A stretch of DNA of 64,000 nucleotides from Olivibacter sp. XZL3 (GCF_004368405.1 NZ_SBJH01000026.1:1-64000), one strand, 5' to 3'; shown: positions 53,919 to 62,505, counted from the first letter of the stretch. Notes: generated by a model not told the origin, from the sequence alone. Program-made: numbers and translations.

Positions 53919-54561
53919 TTCAACCAATATCATACGCATTCAGCAATATTTGAAAGGACAGCTGTCGCCCGAAGAGATGAATAAATTGGAGCGGGAGGCC
54001 TTGGATGATCCGTTTTTAAATGATGCCCTTGAAGGCTACACGCAGAAAGGACTCAACCCCCATCAGCTCACCCTATTACAGCAGCGTTTACAAGATAGAA
54101 TAACCGAACAGCCGCAAGAAAGGAACCGGATGCTCTTCACCTCTCAGCGACTTGGTATAGCGACCGCTGCCTGTTTACTGTTTATATTAGCCTGTGTGCT
54201 CCTATGGATGGTAAACAACATGAATCAGGCCAACAACGGCACTAAAGAAGTAACGGTTGAACTCAATACTGAGGGTGCATCTGGCAGTAAACTGCCGATC
54301 GCTAAACAAGTAGCGGGATCGTCGGCATCACCAGCGGGGGGTTGGGATCGCTTTAACAATTATATTGCGAAAAATGTAAAAGCAAGTATCGAAAGGGGGG
54401 AGGCAATTGTCCGTTTTGAAGTAGACGAGGAAGGACGACCTTTTAGTATACAAGCGATAAAAGGGAACGAAGCGCAAATAGACGAGGCCAAGCGCTTACT
54501 TGAGGCTGGACCTCGGTGGCAAAGGAGTAAATTTGGCGAAGTAGCGTTCGTTTTTGATTAG
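53908..54561 (+). CDS. transmembrane anti-sigma-like protein with TonB-C-like domain
   Basis: This 217-residue protein has an N-terminal cytoplasmic part (about 1-75; RIQQYLKGQLSPEEMNKLER, a layout common in anti-sigma proteins). A single membrane helix (TAACLLFILACVLLWMV, about 85-101) and a periplasmic part follow. The last 75 residues (WDRFNNYIAKNVKASIERG, IVRFEVDEEGRPFSIQAIKG, RLLEAGPRW) look like a TonB C-terminal fold. An overlapping start with the sigma-factor gene supports a matched pair. The TonB-like end is unusual for an anti-sigma factor and might sense the outer membrane. Confidence 0.75.
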   Translation: MTSNSTNIIRIQQYLKGQLSPEEMNKLEREALDDPFLNDALEGYTQKGLNPHQLTLLQQRLQDRITEQPQERNRMLFTSQRLGIATAACLLFILACVLLWMVNNMNQANNGTKEVTVELNTEGASGSKLPIAKQVAGSSASPAGGWDRFNNYIAKNVKASIERGEAIVRFEVDEEGRPFSIQAIKGNEAQIDEAKRLLEAGPRWQRSKFGEVAFVFD

Positions 54562-54590
54562 GCGGAAAAACCCTTCAAAAACAAACGCCC

Positions 54591-55598
54591 TTACAAAATA
54601 TAATGCATGATGCCGTAGGTTATACCTGCTAAAATGGCAGATACCGGAATGGTTAACACCCAAGCCCATAAAAGGCTGATGGTAACGCCCCAACGAACGG
54701 CCGAAACGCGCTTAACTAAGCCGACACCGATGATAGAACCGGTAATGGTATGCGTTGTAGAAACGGGGATACCAAAATGTTCGGTGATTCCCAATGTTAA
54801 TGCGCCCGCCGTTTCAGCTCCTACTCCCTCTAATGCGGTTACCTTGGTGATTTTGGTTCCCATTGTCTTTACAATTTTCCATCCGCCACTCATTGTCCCC
54901 AGTGCGATGGCCGAATAACACGTAAGGGGAATCCACTCCGGCATATGATCCGCATTTGGCAAGTATCCTCCAGCAACCATGGCGACCACAATAATACCCA
55001 TAACTTTTTGCGCATCATTTCCGCCGTGAGCAAAACTGAGGGCAGCAGAAGAAATAAGTTGCGTCCGTCTAAACCACTTCTCCGCAATAGCCGGTCGGGA
55101 ATGCTTAGCCAAATGTAAAATAATAAGCGTTATTACAATCGATATCAGCATACCGATAACCGGAGCCAAAACAATGAAAGAGATAATTTTTAGTGTAGGG
55201 CCTAAATTAATCGCCCCCATGACAGAATCTCCTAAAAATAGCGCGTGAGCCATCCCGGCGCCGGCAAAGCCGCCGATTAATGTATGCGAAGAACTGGACG
55301 GTATACCGTAATACCAAGTAAATAAGTTCCAGCTAATAGCTGCAATTAATCCTGCGAGGATCACTTCCAAGGTAATGTAGTTTTCAACAACGGTCTTAGC
55401 GATCGTGTTGGCAACTTTATGATCGGTAAAATAAAAATACGCCGCAAAGTTAAAGGCGGCGGCCCAAAGTACTGCCTGAAAAGGGGTGAGCACCTTTGTT
55501 GATACAATGGTAGCGATAGAGTTGGCTGCATCGTGGAAACCGTTTATGTAGTCAAAAGCAACCGCTAACACAATAACAACGACCAATATGGTTAACAT
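54591..55598 (-). CDS. pit: Pit-type inorganic phosphate transporter
   Basis: This 335-residue inner-membrane carrier moves phosphate with protons or metal-phosphate complexes. Both signature repeats are present: GFHDAANSIATIVSTKVLTP near the start and SFAHGGNDAQKVMGIIVVAM in the middle. The partner segment SSSHTLIGGFAGAG and the matching VSTTHTITGSIIG also show the inverted-repeat design. About ten helices; this short form is common in Bacteroidota. It follows the DUF47 gene, its usual regulatory partner, 58 nt downstream on the same mRNA. Confidence 0.95.
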   Translation of the reverse strand: MLTILVVVIVLAVAFDYINGFHDAANSIATIVSTKVLTPFQAVLWAAAFNFAAYFYFTDHKVANTIAKTVVENYITLEVILAGLIAAISWNLFTWYYGIPSSSSHTLIGGFAGAGMAHALFLGDSVMGAINLGPTLKIISFIVLAPVIGMLISIVITLIILHLAKHSRPAIAEKWFRRTQLISSAALSFAHGGNDAQKVMGIIVVAMVAGGYLPNADHMPEWIPLTCYSAIALGTMSGGWKIVKTMGTKITKVTALEGVGAETAGALTLGITEHFGIPVSTTHTITGSIIGVGLVKRVSAVRWGVTISLLWAWVLTIPVSAILAGITYGIMHYIL

Positions 55599-55656
55599 AG
55601 ATTTTAAATTTTAACTTGTGAAGGGCTTAAATGTATTCTTGATTACAGTCAAGATG

Positions 55657-56304
55657 TTATGCGTTTTTCACTAAAATACTTTCCAAGACATTTGCCACAT
55701 CTTCACACATATCTGTTGCCGTTTCCAGCGTGGCAAGAACTTCCTTATACTTTATAAGCGCTATCGCATCTTTTTCATATAAGAACAGGTCGCCTATCGC
55801 TTTATTGTAAACGTAGTCGGCCTTATTCTCCACACTATTCACCCGAACACAGGCATCGGCAATACTCCGGACGTTTTTAAGATTTCTCAACTCATGCATT
55901 CCTTTGGAAAGAGCATTGACAGCCTCTACGATTAATCCGGCCAATTCGCGTATCGGCTCTGTAATCGTGTCCACGTGGTAAAGTTCCATCCGGTTGGCAG
56001 AATCAAAAATATAATCGGCGATGTCATCCAAAGCGCTGGCAAGCGTATGGATGTCTTCACGATCAAACGGGGTGATAAAGTTTTTGCCTAACTCTAAATG
56101 TATTTGATGCGTAATATCATCGCCTTTGTGCTCTAAATCTTTGACCTTTTTATAAAGTGATTTTCTTAGTTCTAGATCATCCGTATTAACCGCTTCATTA
56201 AGCGCCTGAGCGATGTCTATCAGGTTGGTACTTGCCTGTTCAAAAAGGGGGAAAAACTTTTTGTCCTTTGGAACGAAGTATTGGAATATACTGTTTAGCG
56301 ACAT
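55657..56304 (-). CDS. DUF47 (PhoU-like) phosphate-transport accessory protein
   Basis: This 215-residue all-helical cytoplasmic protein has the DUF47/PhoU-like pattern with metal-site style Asp/Glu-rich repeats: VKDLEHKGDDITHQIHLELG, FITPFDREDIHTLASALDDI, DYIFDSANRMELYH and VNSVENKADYVYNKAIGDLF. Members modulate Pit activity. It is the first gene of the DUF47-pit unit, with a -7 element and a candidate phosphate box upstream. Confidence 0.93.
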   Translation of the reverse strand: MSLNSIFQYFVPKDKKFFPLFEQASTNLIDIAQALNEAVNTDDLELRKSLYKKVKDLEHKGDDITHQIHLELGKNFITPFDREDIHTLASALDDIADYIFDSANRMELYHVDTITEPIRELAGLIVEAVNALSKGMHELRNLKNVRSIADACVRVNSVENKADYVYNKAIGDLFLYEKDAIALIKYKEVLATLETATDMCEDVANVLESILVKNA

Positions 56305-56327
56305 TTTGTTTTTTATAAATTATCCTG

Positions 56328-56365
56328 CAAAGGTATATCCTTTATGTTAAGTTAATGTTAAGTTT
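56328..56365 (-). promoter_or_regulatory. candidate PHO box and -7 element for DUF47-pit
   Basis: On the minus strand TACCTTTG (56328-56335) is preceded by two back-to-back 11-mers, ACTTAACATTA-like copies identical at 10 of 11 positions (56344-56365). Within them TTAACA repeats with a 5-nt gap. The repeats take the place of the -33 box, as in activator-dependent PhoB promoters. The end of TTAACA to TTTG is 13 nt. A PhoR-like kinase gene lies just upstream. Confidence 0.6.
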
Positions 56366-56414
56366 ATGCAAACTCTATCAGGACAGGCCTTTGTGTAACG
56401 TACTACCGTGGCGA

Positions 56415-57440
56415 TCAGACCTTGGCCAAGGTAAAGCCAAATGTCGATCCGATTCCCTCCGTACTTCTAACGGAAACGGTCTGTTGATGCGCTTCGAGTA
56501 TATGTTTGACAATGGCAAGACCGAGCCCCGAACCGCCAATCTGCCTTGAGCGACTCCGATCCGTCCTGAAAAACCTTTCGAATAAACGAGGTAGATATTT
56601 CTCTTCGATTCCGATTCCATCATCAGTTACTTCGACAAGCACTTGATCGTGCAGTTCATAAGTTTTGATATAAGTATGACCTTTTTCTTTACCATACTTA
56701 ATCGAATTGCTAATTAGATTTACCAGCACCTGACGGATCTTTTCGCGATCGGCATTTACAAAAATCGGGTGACTGTACTTCTGCTTAAAAATCAACTCTA
56801 TGCCGTGTTTCTCGGCCTTTAACTCCAGCGATTCCATGACTTCCTTCACAAGCAAAGAGAGATCAAATCGCTGATAATTGATCTTGATTTCACCGCTTTC
56901 CAATTTAGCAATTTCGTCCAAATCCTTTATTAAGTAACTCAGCCGATCAATATTATTGGATGCTTTTTGTAAAAAGGCCTCCGCTCTTTCAGGATCCTCA
57001 TACATTAATCCGTCTTGTACAGCTTCTAAATAGCCCTGTATAGCAAACAAAGGAGTCTTAAATTCGTGTGATATATTGGAAAGAAACTCTCGGCGAAATT
57101 GCTCTTGGTTCTTTAAAGCGTCGATTTCTATCTTTTTTTCCCTCGCCCAGGATCTCACCTCTTCGTGTACGTCGTTAATAGGATCATCGCCCAATTGCTC
57201 ACCCAAGGCCTCCTTCAGTTCTTTGCCGAGCTTCAGGTTATGAATCATCTTATAAATGAGTGTTATTTTTCGATAGACGTAGCGCTCTATGAGATAGTAA
57301 AAAACGAAAAAGCTGCAAATAAAGGCAATTACAAAGGTAATAAGGAAATAATACCAGCTGTGCTGAAAGTAGAAATTTACGGAGCTTAACGATAGGGCAA
57401 CAATCAATGCATTTAGTGAAACCAATAACTTGAATTGCAT
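56415..57440 (-). CDS. PhoR-like membrane sensor histidine kinase
   Basis: This 341-residue kinase has two close membrane helices (about 5-22 and 30-50), a short linker, a HisKA domain with FLSNISHEFKTPLFAIQGYL, and an HATPase domain with VNLISNSIKYG, VTDDGIGIEEKYLPRLFERFF and GGSGLGLAIVKHILEAH. The lack of a periplasmic sensor domain and the general layout resemble PhoR. No response regulator gene is adjacent, so its partner lies elsewhere. It stands between psd and DUF47-pit, whose promoter carries a PhoB-type repeat. Confidence 0.9.
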   Translation of the reverse strand: MQFKLLVSLNALIVALSLSSVNFYFQHSWYYFLITFVIAFICSFFVFYYLIERYVYRKITLIYKMIHNLKLGKELKEALGEQLGDDPINDVHEEVRSWAREKKIEIDALKNQEQFRREFLSNISHEFKTPLFAIQGYLEAVQDGLMYEDPERAEAFLQKASNNIDRLSYLIKDLDEIAKLESGEIKINYQRFDLSLLVKEVMESLELKAEKHGIELIFKQKYSHPIFVNADREKIRQVLVNLISNSIKYGKEKGHTYIKTYELHDQVLVEVTDDGIGIEEKYLPRLFERFFRTDRSRSRQIGGSGLGLAIVKHILEAHQQTVSVRSTEGIGSTFGFTLAKV

Positions 57441-57458
57441 ATCCGCTTAGATTAGATC

Positions 57459-58136
57459 TTAACTAATAGGCTGTTCTTCGTCAAACTCGCCTAAAACTGT
57501 AACGCCTCCCTTCACCTTATCACCAAGCTTTACGTTCACTTTGGTGCCAAGAGGCAGAAACACATCTACGCGCGAACCAAATTTAATAAAGCCGAATTCT
57601 TCACCTTGTTTTACTTCTTTCCCTTCATTTACATACCACACAATTCGCCTTGCCAAAGCACCGGCAATTTGCCTAAATAAAACCTCTACACCGAAGGAGC
57701 TTTCCACGACGATGGTGGTCCGCTCGTTTAAAGTGGACGATTTTGGGTTCCAAGCCATCAGGTATTTCCCCGGATGATATTTGAAAAACCGAACGACTCC
57801 CGCAATCGGACTGCGGTTGATGTGTACGTTGATAGGTGACATGAAAATAGATATCTGTAAACGTCGATCCTTGAAGTATTCGGTTTCTTCTGTTTCCTCG
57901 ATAACTACGACCTTGCCGTCGGCCGGACACAGAATCTTTTGCTCACCGGGGGTTATCTTACGAATTGGACTTCTGAAAAACTGTATAACCGTTACCAAAA
58001 GCACGAACGAAATGATATACACAATCCAGGTCAGCACGACATTGTCTGAATAAAAAAAATGCACCAATGCGTTTATTACAAAAACGAACAATATGGAAAG
58101 CGCTAACGTTGTGTAACCCTCTTTGTGAAATTTCAT
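57459..58136 (-). CDS. psd: phosphatidylserine decarboxylase proenzyme (short type)
   Basis: This 225-residue membrane-associated enzyme makes phosphatidylethanolamine. N-terminal helices (TTLALSILFVFVINALVHFF, LTWIVYIISFVLLVTVI) are followed by the Psd domain with CPADGKVVVIEE, FMSPINVHINRSPIAG, RIVWYV and the self-cleavage site in IKFGSRVDVFLP, where the Ser becomes the pyruvoyl group. The short length puts it in the Psd-B/archaeal-like class. It starts 57 nt downstream of a -7 element and 18 nt before the kinase gene. Confidence 0.94.
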   Translation of the reverse strand: MKFHKEGYTTLALSILFVFVINALVHFFYSDNVVLTWIVYIISFVLLVTVIQFFRSPIRKITPGEQKILCPADGKVVVIEETEETEYFKDRRLQISIFMSPINVHINRSPIAGVVRFFKYHPGKYLMAWNPKSSTLNERTTIVVESSFGVEVLFRQIAGALARRIVWYVNEGKEVKQGEEFGFIKFGSRVDVFLPLGTKVNVKLGDKVKGGVTVLGEFDEEQPIS

Positions 58137-58171
58137 CCGTGTATAAAATTGTATTTACCTGTATTACGGTA

Positions 58172-58179
58172 CAAACTTA
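58172..58179 (-). promoter_or_regulatory. -7 promoter element for psd
   Basis: CAAACTTA on the plus strand is TAAGTTTG on the minus strand, a match to TAnnTTTG, 36 nt upstream of the psd start. The -33 position has no TTTG. Confidence 0.5.
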
Positions 58180-58255
58180 GCATATTTTTTTCATTCGAAT
58201 GCCCTGCTTCCCCCACCTGGTGTAAATACCTGTTAGTTGTCACCTGAAAGCCGCC

Positions 58256-58792
58256 TCATACAGCCCGGTAAATGTCTTTCAGATTACGCCCTATCCCGTT
58301 ATAATCCAACCCATACCCCACCACGAACTCATTTTCAATTTCAAAACCGACATAAGCCAGCTCCTCAAATTCATGTTCCAAGGCATCGGGCTTTAATAGC
58401 AAGGTACAAACAGCAATGGAGGCTGGTTCTTCTTTCTCTACCATTTGTATCACTTCTTTCAACGTGTTTCCAGTGTCTATAATATCCTCAACAATAATCA
58501 CTTCTCTTCCTTTTAAAGAGTGGCTCAGACCGATCAAACTTTTTACTTCTTCCTGCCGTTGATCTCCATTATATGAAGCCATTTTGACGAAACAAACTTC
58601 TGAAGCAATGTGAACCTCCTTCATCAGATCCGCCATAAACATAAAGCACCCATTAAGTACACCAATAAATACGGGTATGCTATACTCGTAGGCTACATTC
58701 AGTTGGATCCCTATCAGCCGCAAGCGCTTTTTAACTTGCTCGTGCTCGATCATTAACTCGAAATCTTTATGGTCTATTTGTATTTTCATCAC
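58256..58792 (-). CDS. hpt: hypoxanthine phosphoribosyltransferase
   Basis: This 178-residue purine-salvage enzyme makes IMP and GMP from hypoxanthine and guanine. The PRPP-binding motif is VIIVEDIIDTGNTLKEVIQM. The pyrophosphate loop (VFIGVLNGCFMFMADL), the flexible loop (VCFVKMASYNG) and the end segment FVVGYGLDYNGIGRNLKDI are all present. Cytoplasmic. The gene follows the GT51 gene by 3 nt on the same strand. Confidence 0.95.
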   Translation of the reverse strand: MMKIQIDHKDFELMIEHEQVKKRLRLIGIQLNVAYEYSIPVFIGVLNGCFMFMADLMKEVHIASEVCFVKMASYNGDQRQEEVKSLIGLSHSLKGREVIIVEDIIDTGNTLKEVIQMVEKEEPASIAVCTLLLKPDALEHEFEELAYVGFEIENEFVVGYGLDYNGIGRNLKDIYRAV

Positions 58793-58795
58793 TTC

Positions 58796-60814
58796 TTATT
58801 GCTCTTGCTTTTTATCTTTTCCAAAAAGCTTTTCCAAAAAGCTTTTTGCTTCTTCGAATTCCTGTTCCAAAAGATCGCGTTTTATCGTGTCTGTTTGAAG
58901 TGTGTCTGGCCGCGCCGGCCTAAGCGCCTCACGAAGCCTCACGTCATAAAACCCATAGCTGCTGCTATCACGCGGAACAAGCCCTCTTCTCGCCATAATA
59001 CCGCCTATTAGCCGAAAATACCCCCCTAAATAGGGCTTCAAGTGACCGTCCCATAGGAAAGGATAGAGACCTGTTTTCGGCTTCGGTATAATGCTGGCCA
59101 AGTAAATACTTTCACCCAAGTTTAGTTGCGATGGATGTTTGCCGAAATAAAACCTAGACGCTTCTCCAATTCCGTACACATTTCTTCCCCATTCGATGAT
59201 ATTGAGATACACCTCGAACATTCTGCTTTTACTTACTACCCGGTTGTTTTCTATTAACCACACCATCAGGATCTCTTCAATCTTTCTCGCCAAAGTCTTC
59301 TCTCTTCCGAGATATACGTTTTTTACCAGTTGCATGGAAATAGTGCTTCCCCCCCGCTTAAAAGCCTTTGCCTTTAGATTAGCGGTAATTGACGCTTTAA
59401 AGGCATCTTCCACAAAACCCTTATGACTGAAAAAGGAAGGATCTTCGGCCGTTAATACAGCATTTTTAAGAACAGGGGCGATTTGATCCAAAGGCGTAAA
59501 ATTGGGATTCTCAGGCGATACATGGATGCTCCGCATCGCTTTCCCATCTTCGTACGCTGTATATATAAATGGCGTATTGATCTTAGCTAGATTTGTTTTT
59601 CCCCAGGAGTTTATTCTAAAATCCTTCTTATCCATTCCGGCAGACAAACGCACACTGTCGGGGTTATCCAAGTCGACAAACAAGTCTAAGTGATATTTTA
59701 ATTTTCCGGATACCCTGATGCCTTCCAGGTTATCGAACATTCCCTGTGGAAAGGAATCGAACATGTCCTGTGCCTCTATTTCCGGCATCAATACTCCGGC
59801 CTCTACCGTTCGATGCGGCCTGAAGCTTAGCTTACCGAATGGGTGGGCCGACAATTGTTTGATCTTTACTTCAGAACTTTTATCTAAACTTATGTAGCTT
59901 TCGCCCACCAATACCTTTGCGTCGATAGTGGTTCGCGGAACTGCGATCTCTTGCTCGGATATTCTCCAATGTTGAACAATCAGATTTTTGGCTGCCAAAC
60001 CACCGGAAACCTGCAATTCCCCACGGTCCATTACAACATTCCGAAGGTCGGTTTCCAAGGTATCGAACTTCAAGGTGAGCCCATATTTCCGCTTGATAAT
60101 AGGCAATTCGACAGCCTTTCCTTCGGCATAAACCTTGAAGTAAAGCTGCTTTTTTTTCGGCTGAACTTTCCCGAGAACGTGCCATATTGCCTCCTTGCCA
60201 TTGATTTCCACCGTAGAGGAGAGGTTTCCATCGTCAATTATGGCTTTCGGTACGGATAAGGTTTGTTTAGTGCTGTCATCTAGATAAGTCGCTTCGAAAT
60301 GCGCCAGTTTCATGTTCTCGGGAACCTTATAAAGTACGCTATTGATCAATTTGTCAGCGAGTTCGGCCAGGTTCATGTCCGCCTGCCGTCGTACCGTATC
60401 TGCTTGTTTCTGCTTAAATAAAAAGTCGTAATTGCTCAAACTGTCCTTCTTCACAAAAGAGAGTTTGGCATCATGAAGGTTCAGTGCAGATACCTTGACA
60501 TTGCCTGCTAACAGCGGCCACAGTTCTACCGTCACGTCGAGATACTCCACGTCTAATAGCTGGGCTCGCTGATTCGGTTGTACCCGAAAATTTTCGAACG
60601 TCACCGTACTGAACGCGGAAAAATAGGCATCATCTATGCTTACATCCAGATCATATTCGGTCTTTGCCCGCTCTTTTATTTGTTGTAAGGCCTCTTGTAG
60701 TAGGCCCGCTCTTTTATAATAAATGATGCCAAGTACAACAGCCGACACCACCAATATACCTCCAACGGCGATTAAAGCAATTTTAACGTGTTTTGAGTGA
60801 ATCTTTTTAAACAT
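58796..60814 (-). CDS. GT51 peptidoglycan glycosyltransferase with AsmA-like N-terminal region
   Basis: This 672-residue protein has one membrane helix (about 11-29, IALIAVGGILVVSAVVLGII), a periplasmic region of about 380 residues with an AsmA-like repeat pattern (LLDVEYLDVTVELWPLLAGN, KVSALNLHDAKL, DDAYFSAFSTVTF), and a C-terminal GT51 domain. GT51 motifs: LTAEDPSFFSHKGF (catalytic Glu), KRGGSTISMQLVKNVYLGRE and KIEEILMVWLIE, then NIIEWGRNVYGIGEASRFYFGK. There is no transpeptidase domain, so it is a monofunctional transglycosylase like MtgA with a large extra domain. It polymerises lipid II glycan. Confidence 0.9.
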   Translation of the reverse strand: MFKKIHSKHVKIALIAVGGILVVSAVVLGIIYYKRAGLLQEALQQIKERAKTEYDLDVSIDDAYFSAFSTVTFENFRVQPNQRAQLLDVEYLDVTVELWPLLAGNVKVSALNLHDAKLSFVKKDSLSNYDFLFKQKQADTVRRQADMNLAELADKLINSVLYKVPENMKLAHFEATYLDDSTKQTLSVPKAIIDDGNLSSTVEINGKEAIWHVLGKVQPKKKQLYFKVYAEGKAVELPIIKRKYGLTLKFDTLETDLRNVVMDRGELQVSGGLAAKNLIVQHWRISEQEIAVPRTTIDAKVLVGESYISLDKSSEVKIKQLSAHPFGKLSFRPHRTVEAGVLMPEIEAQDMFDSFPQGMFDNLEGIRVSGKLKYHLDLFVDLDNPDSVRLSAGMDKKDFRINSWGKTNLAKINTPFIYTAYEDGKAMRSIHVSPENPNFTPLDQIAPVLKNAVLTAEDPSFFSHKGFVEDAFKASITANLKAKAFKRGGSTISMQLVKNVYLGREKTLARKIEEILMVWLIENNRVVSKSRMFEVYLNIIEWGRNVYGIGEASRFYFGKHPSQLNLGESIYLASIIPKPKTGLYPFLWDGHLKPYLGGYFRLIGGIMARRGLVPRDSSSYGFYDVRLREALRPARPDTLQTDTIKRDLLEQEFEEAKSFLEKLFGKDKKQEQ

Positions 60815-60850
60815 ATTCTTATCCTAGCGAATGAAGGCTTCTATATTTGG

Positions 60851-60858
60851 CAAAAGTA
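60851..60858 (-). promoter_or_regulatory. -7 promoter element for the GT51 gene
   Basis: CAAAAGTA on the plus strand is TACTTTTG on the minus strand, a match to TAnnTTTG, 37 nt upstream of the start. No -33 match is seen. Confidence 0.45.
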
Positions 60859-60999
60859 ACACTATTCTATCATTATCAGCGGTAAACCTCATGAAGATAG
60901 GCGTACAAGCGCCATTCCGTTACGCAGAACCCGTTTGTTTATAAAATGTAGAAATACCGCAAACCTCCACAAACTCCACATTATGTGCCCCATATTTCG

Positions 61000-61007
61000 T
61001 ATTTTTG
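61000..61007 (+). promoter_or_regulatory. -7 promoter element for mrp
   Basis: TATTTTTG matches TAnnTTTG. RNA should begin near 61013, leaving about 14 nt before ATG 61028, with GGAG at 61018-61021 as a ribosome site. Confidence 0.55.
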
Positions 61008-61027
61008 CAAAAAACATGGAGTTCAAA

Positions 61028-62116
61028 ATGATAACTAAAGAACAGGTATTACATGCTTTAAGTTTTGTTGAAGATCCTGATTTCAAAAAAGATCTTGTAA
61101 CCCTGAATATGGTTAAAGACATTGAGATCATGCCCAACAAGGTTAGCTTTAGCGTGGTACTGACTACTCCGGCATGTCCAATGAAAGATCATATTGAACA
61201 TGCCTGCCGTAACGCCATTGCACACTTCGTCGATAAAGATATTGAAGTTTCCATTAATATGACCTCACAGGTAAAGAGTGCTCCGAACCAACAGCTGGAG
61301 AACATTAAAAACATTATCGTTGTAGCTTCGGGTAAAGGTGGAGTTGGTAAATCAACCGTAGCAGCTAATTTGGCATTAGCCCTGCATTTAAAAGGGGCTA
61401 AAACGGGCTTATTAGATGCAGACATATATGGTCCTTCAATCCCTATTATGTTCGGCGTGGAAGGTGCACGTCCAAAAGCCTCGAAAACGGCCGACGGCAA
61501 GACTAAGATTGAGCCTATCGAAAAATTTGGAATTAAACTGCTATCCATTGGCTTCTTCACCGATCCAAACCAGCCCATTCCTTGGCGCGGCCCTATGGTA
61601 AGCGCGGCTATTAAACAATTATTCAATGATGCCGACTGGGGCGACTTGGACTACCTGGTCGTTGATCTACCTCCGGGCACCGGCGACGTACATATTACGG
61701 TTGCTCAAAATTATCCGGTGGCTGGTGCCGTGATTGTGACAACGCCACAAAACGTAGCATTGGCGGACGCCACGAAAGGAATCGGCATGTTTATGATGAA
61801 CACGGTGAATATCCCCTTATTGGGAATTGTTGAAAACATGGCATATTTCACACCAGCGGAGCTGCCTGCCAACAAATATTATATTTTTGGAAAGGACGGC
61901 GGAAAACACCTTGCTGAAAAATTCGAGGCTCCTTTTTTAGGTGAACTTCCTTTGGTCAAAAGCATTAGCGATGCGGGCGACAACGGTTATCCTATCGTGA
62001 CAGACGAAGACGACTTAATTGCACAGAACTTTTTGTCTATTGCCGAGAAGGTTGCACAGCAACTGTCTTTACAACACCGCTTGTCCGCACAACACAAGCC
62101 CGATTTTATACAATAA
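61028..62116 (+). CDS. mrp: Mrp/NBP35-type P-loop ATPase, iron-sulfur carrier family
   Basis: I start at 61028 (MITKEQVLHALSFVEDPDFK, 362 residues). It has GGAG six nt upstream and begins the conserved DUF59 domain; upstream ATGs at 61016 and 60935 lie at or before the promoter. The DUF59 domain (about 1-90) is followed by the deviant Walker A motif ASGKGGVGKSTVAANLALAL, DADIYGPSIP, DYLVVDLPPGTGD and a GIVENMAYFTPAELP stretch. Mrp/ApbC proteins carry iron-sulfur clusters; the CxxC that usually binds them is absent in the last segment. The NifU-like gene follows 45 nt later. Confidence 0.93.
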   Translation: MITKEQVLHALSFVEDPDFKKDLVTLNMVKDIEIMPNKVSFSVVLTTPACPMKDHIEHACRNAIAHFVDKDIEVSINMTSQVKSAPNQQLENIKNIIVVASGKGGVGKSTVAANLALALHLKGAKTGLLDADIYGPSIPIMFGVEGARPKASKTADGKTKIEPIEKFGIKLLSIGFFTDPNQPIPWRGPMVSAAIKQLFNDADWGDLDYLVVDLPPGTGDVHITVAQNYPVAGAVIVTTPQNVALADATKGIGMFMMNTVNIPLLGIVENMAYFTPAELPANKYYIFGKDGGKHLAEKFEAPFLGELPLVKSISDAGDNGYPIVTDEDDLIAQNFLSIAEKVAQQLSLQHRLSAQHKPDFIQ

Positions 62117-62161
62117 ATAATTTTTAGTATCTTTACATCTATTTTTAAACCCACAAAGGTT

Positions 62162-62440
62162 ATGAGCTTACAGGAGAGAGTAGAAGAAGCACTGAACACC
62201 CTAAGACCTTATCTTGAGGCAGACGGTGGCAATGTAACCATAGAAGAAATCACGCCGGACAATGTCGTTCGCTTGCGTTTGTTGGGGTCCTGTGCGTCGT
62301 GTTCAATGAGTATTATGACCTTCAAAGCGGGATTGGAACAGGCCATTCAAAAAGCCGTTCCTGAGATTACCGCGGTAGAAGCCATTAACATTACCGACCC
62401 GAATGACCCGAACGCCACCATGCCTCAACGCATTAACTAA
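62162..62440 (+). CDS. NifU-like (C-terminal domain) iron-sulfur scaffold
   Basis: This 92-residue protein is a stand-alone NifU C-terminal domain: ALNTLRPYLEADGGNVTIEEI, then the cluster-binding LLGSCASCSMSIMTFKAGLE (CxxC). It holds a transient [4Fe-4S] cluster for delivery. It stands behind mrp in the same direction and is likely its functional partner. Confidence 0.94.
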   Translation: MSLQERVEEALNTLRPYLEADGGNVTIEEITPDNVVRLRLLGSCASCSMSIMTFKAGLEQAIQKAVPEITAVEAINITDPNDPNATMPQRIN

Positions 62441-62451
62441 ACCTGATCGTC

Positions 62452-62470
62452 CTTTAACATTATTTAACAG
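62452..62470 (+). promoter_or_regulatory. TTAACA-N4-TTAACA repeat upstream of a secreted protein gene
   Basis: CTTTAACATTATTTAACAG at 62452-62470 differs by one base from 23689-23707 upstream of htrA. The next gene starts at 62506. A weak -7 match (TAGTTTTA, 62491-62498) lies between. Confidence 0.45.
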
Positions 62471-62505
62471 GTGGTTTTGTTGAGTTTTGGTAGTTTTACT
62501 GCATT

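Noticed and set aside
55619-55655. TCTTGA/TCAAGA hairpin between DUF47 and pit as a terminator
   Set aside because: Only six base pairs and no T-run; the two genes are normally coexpressed.
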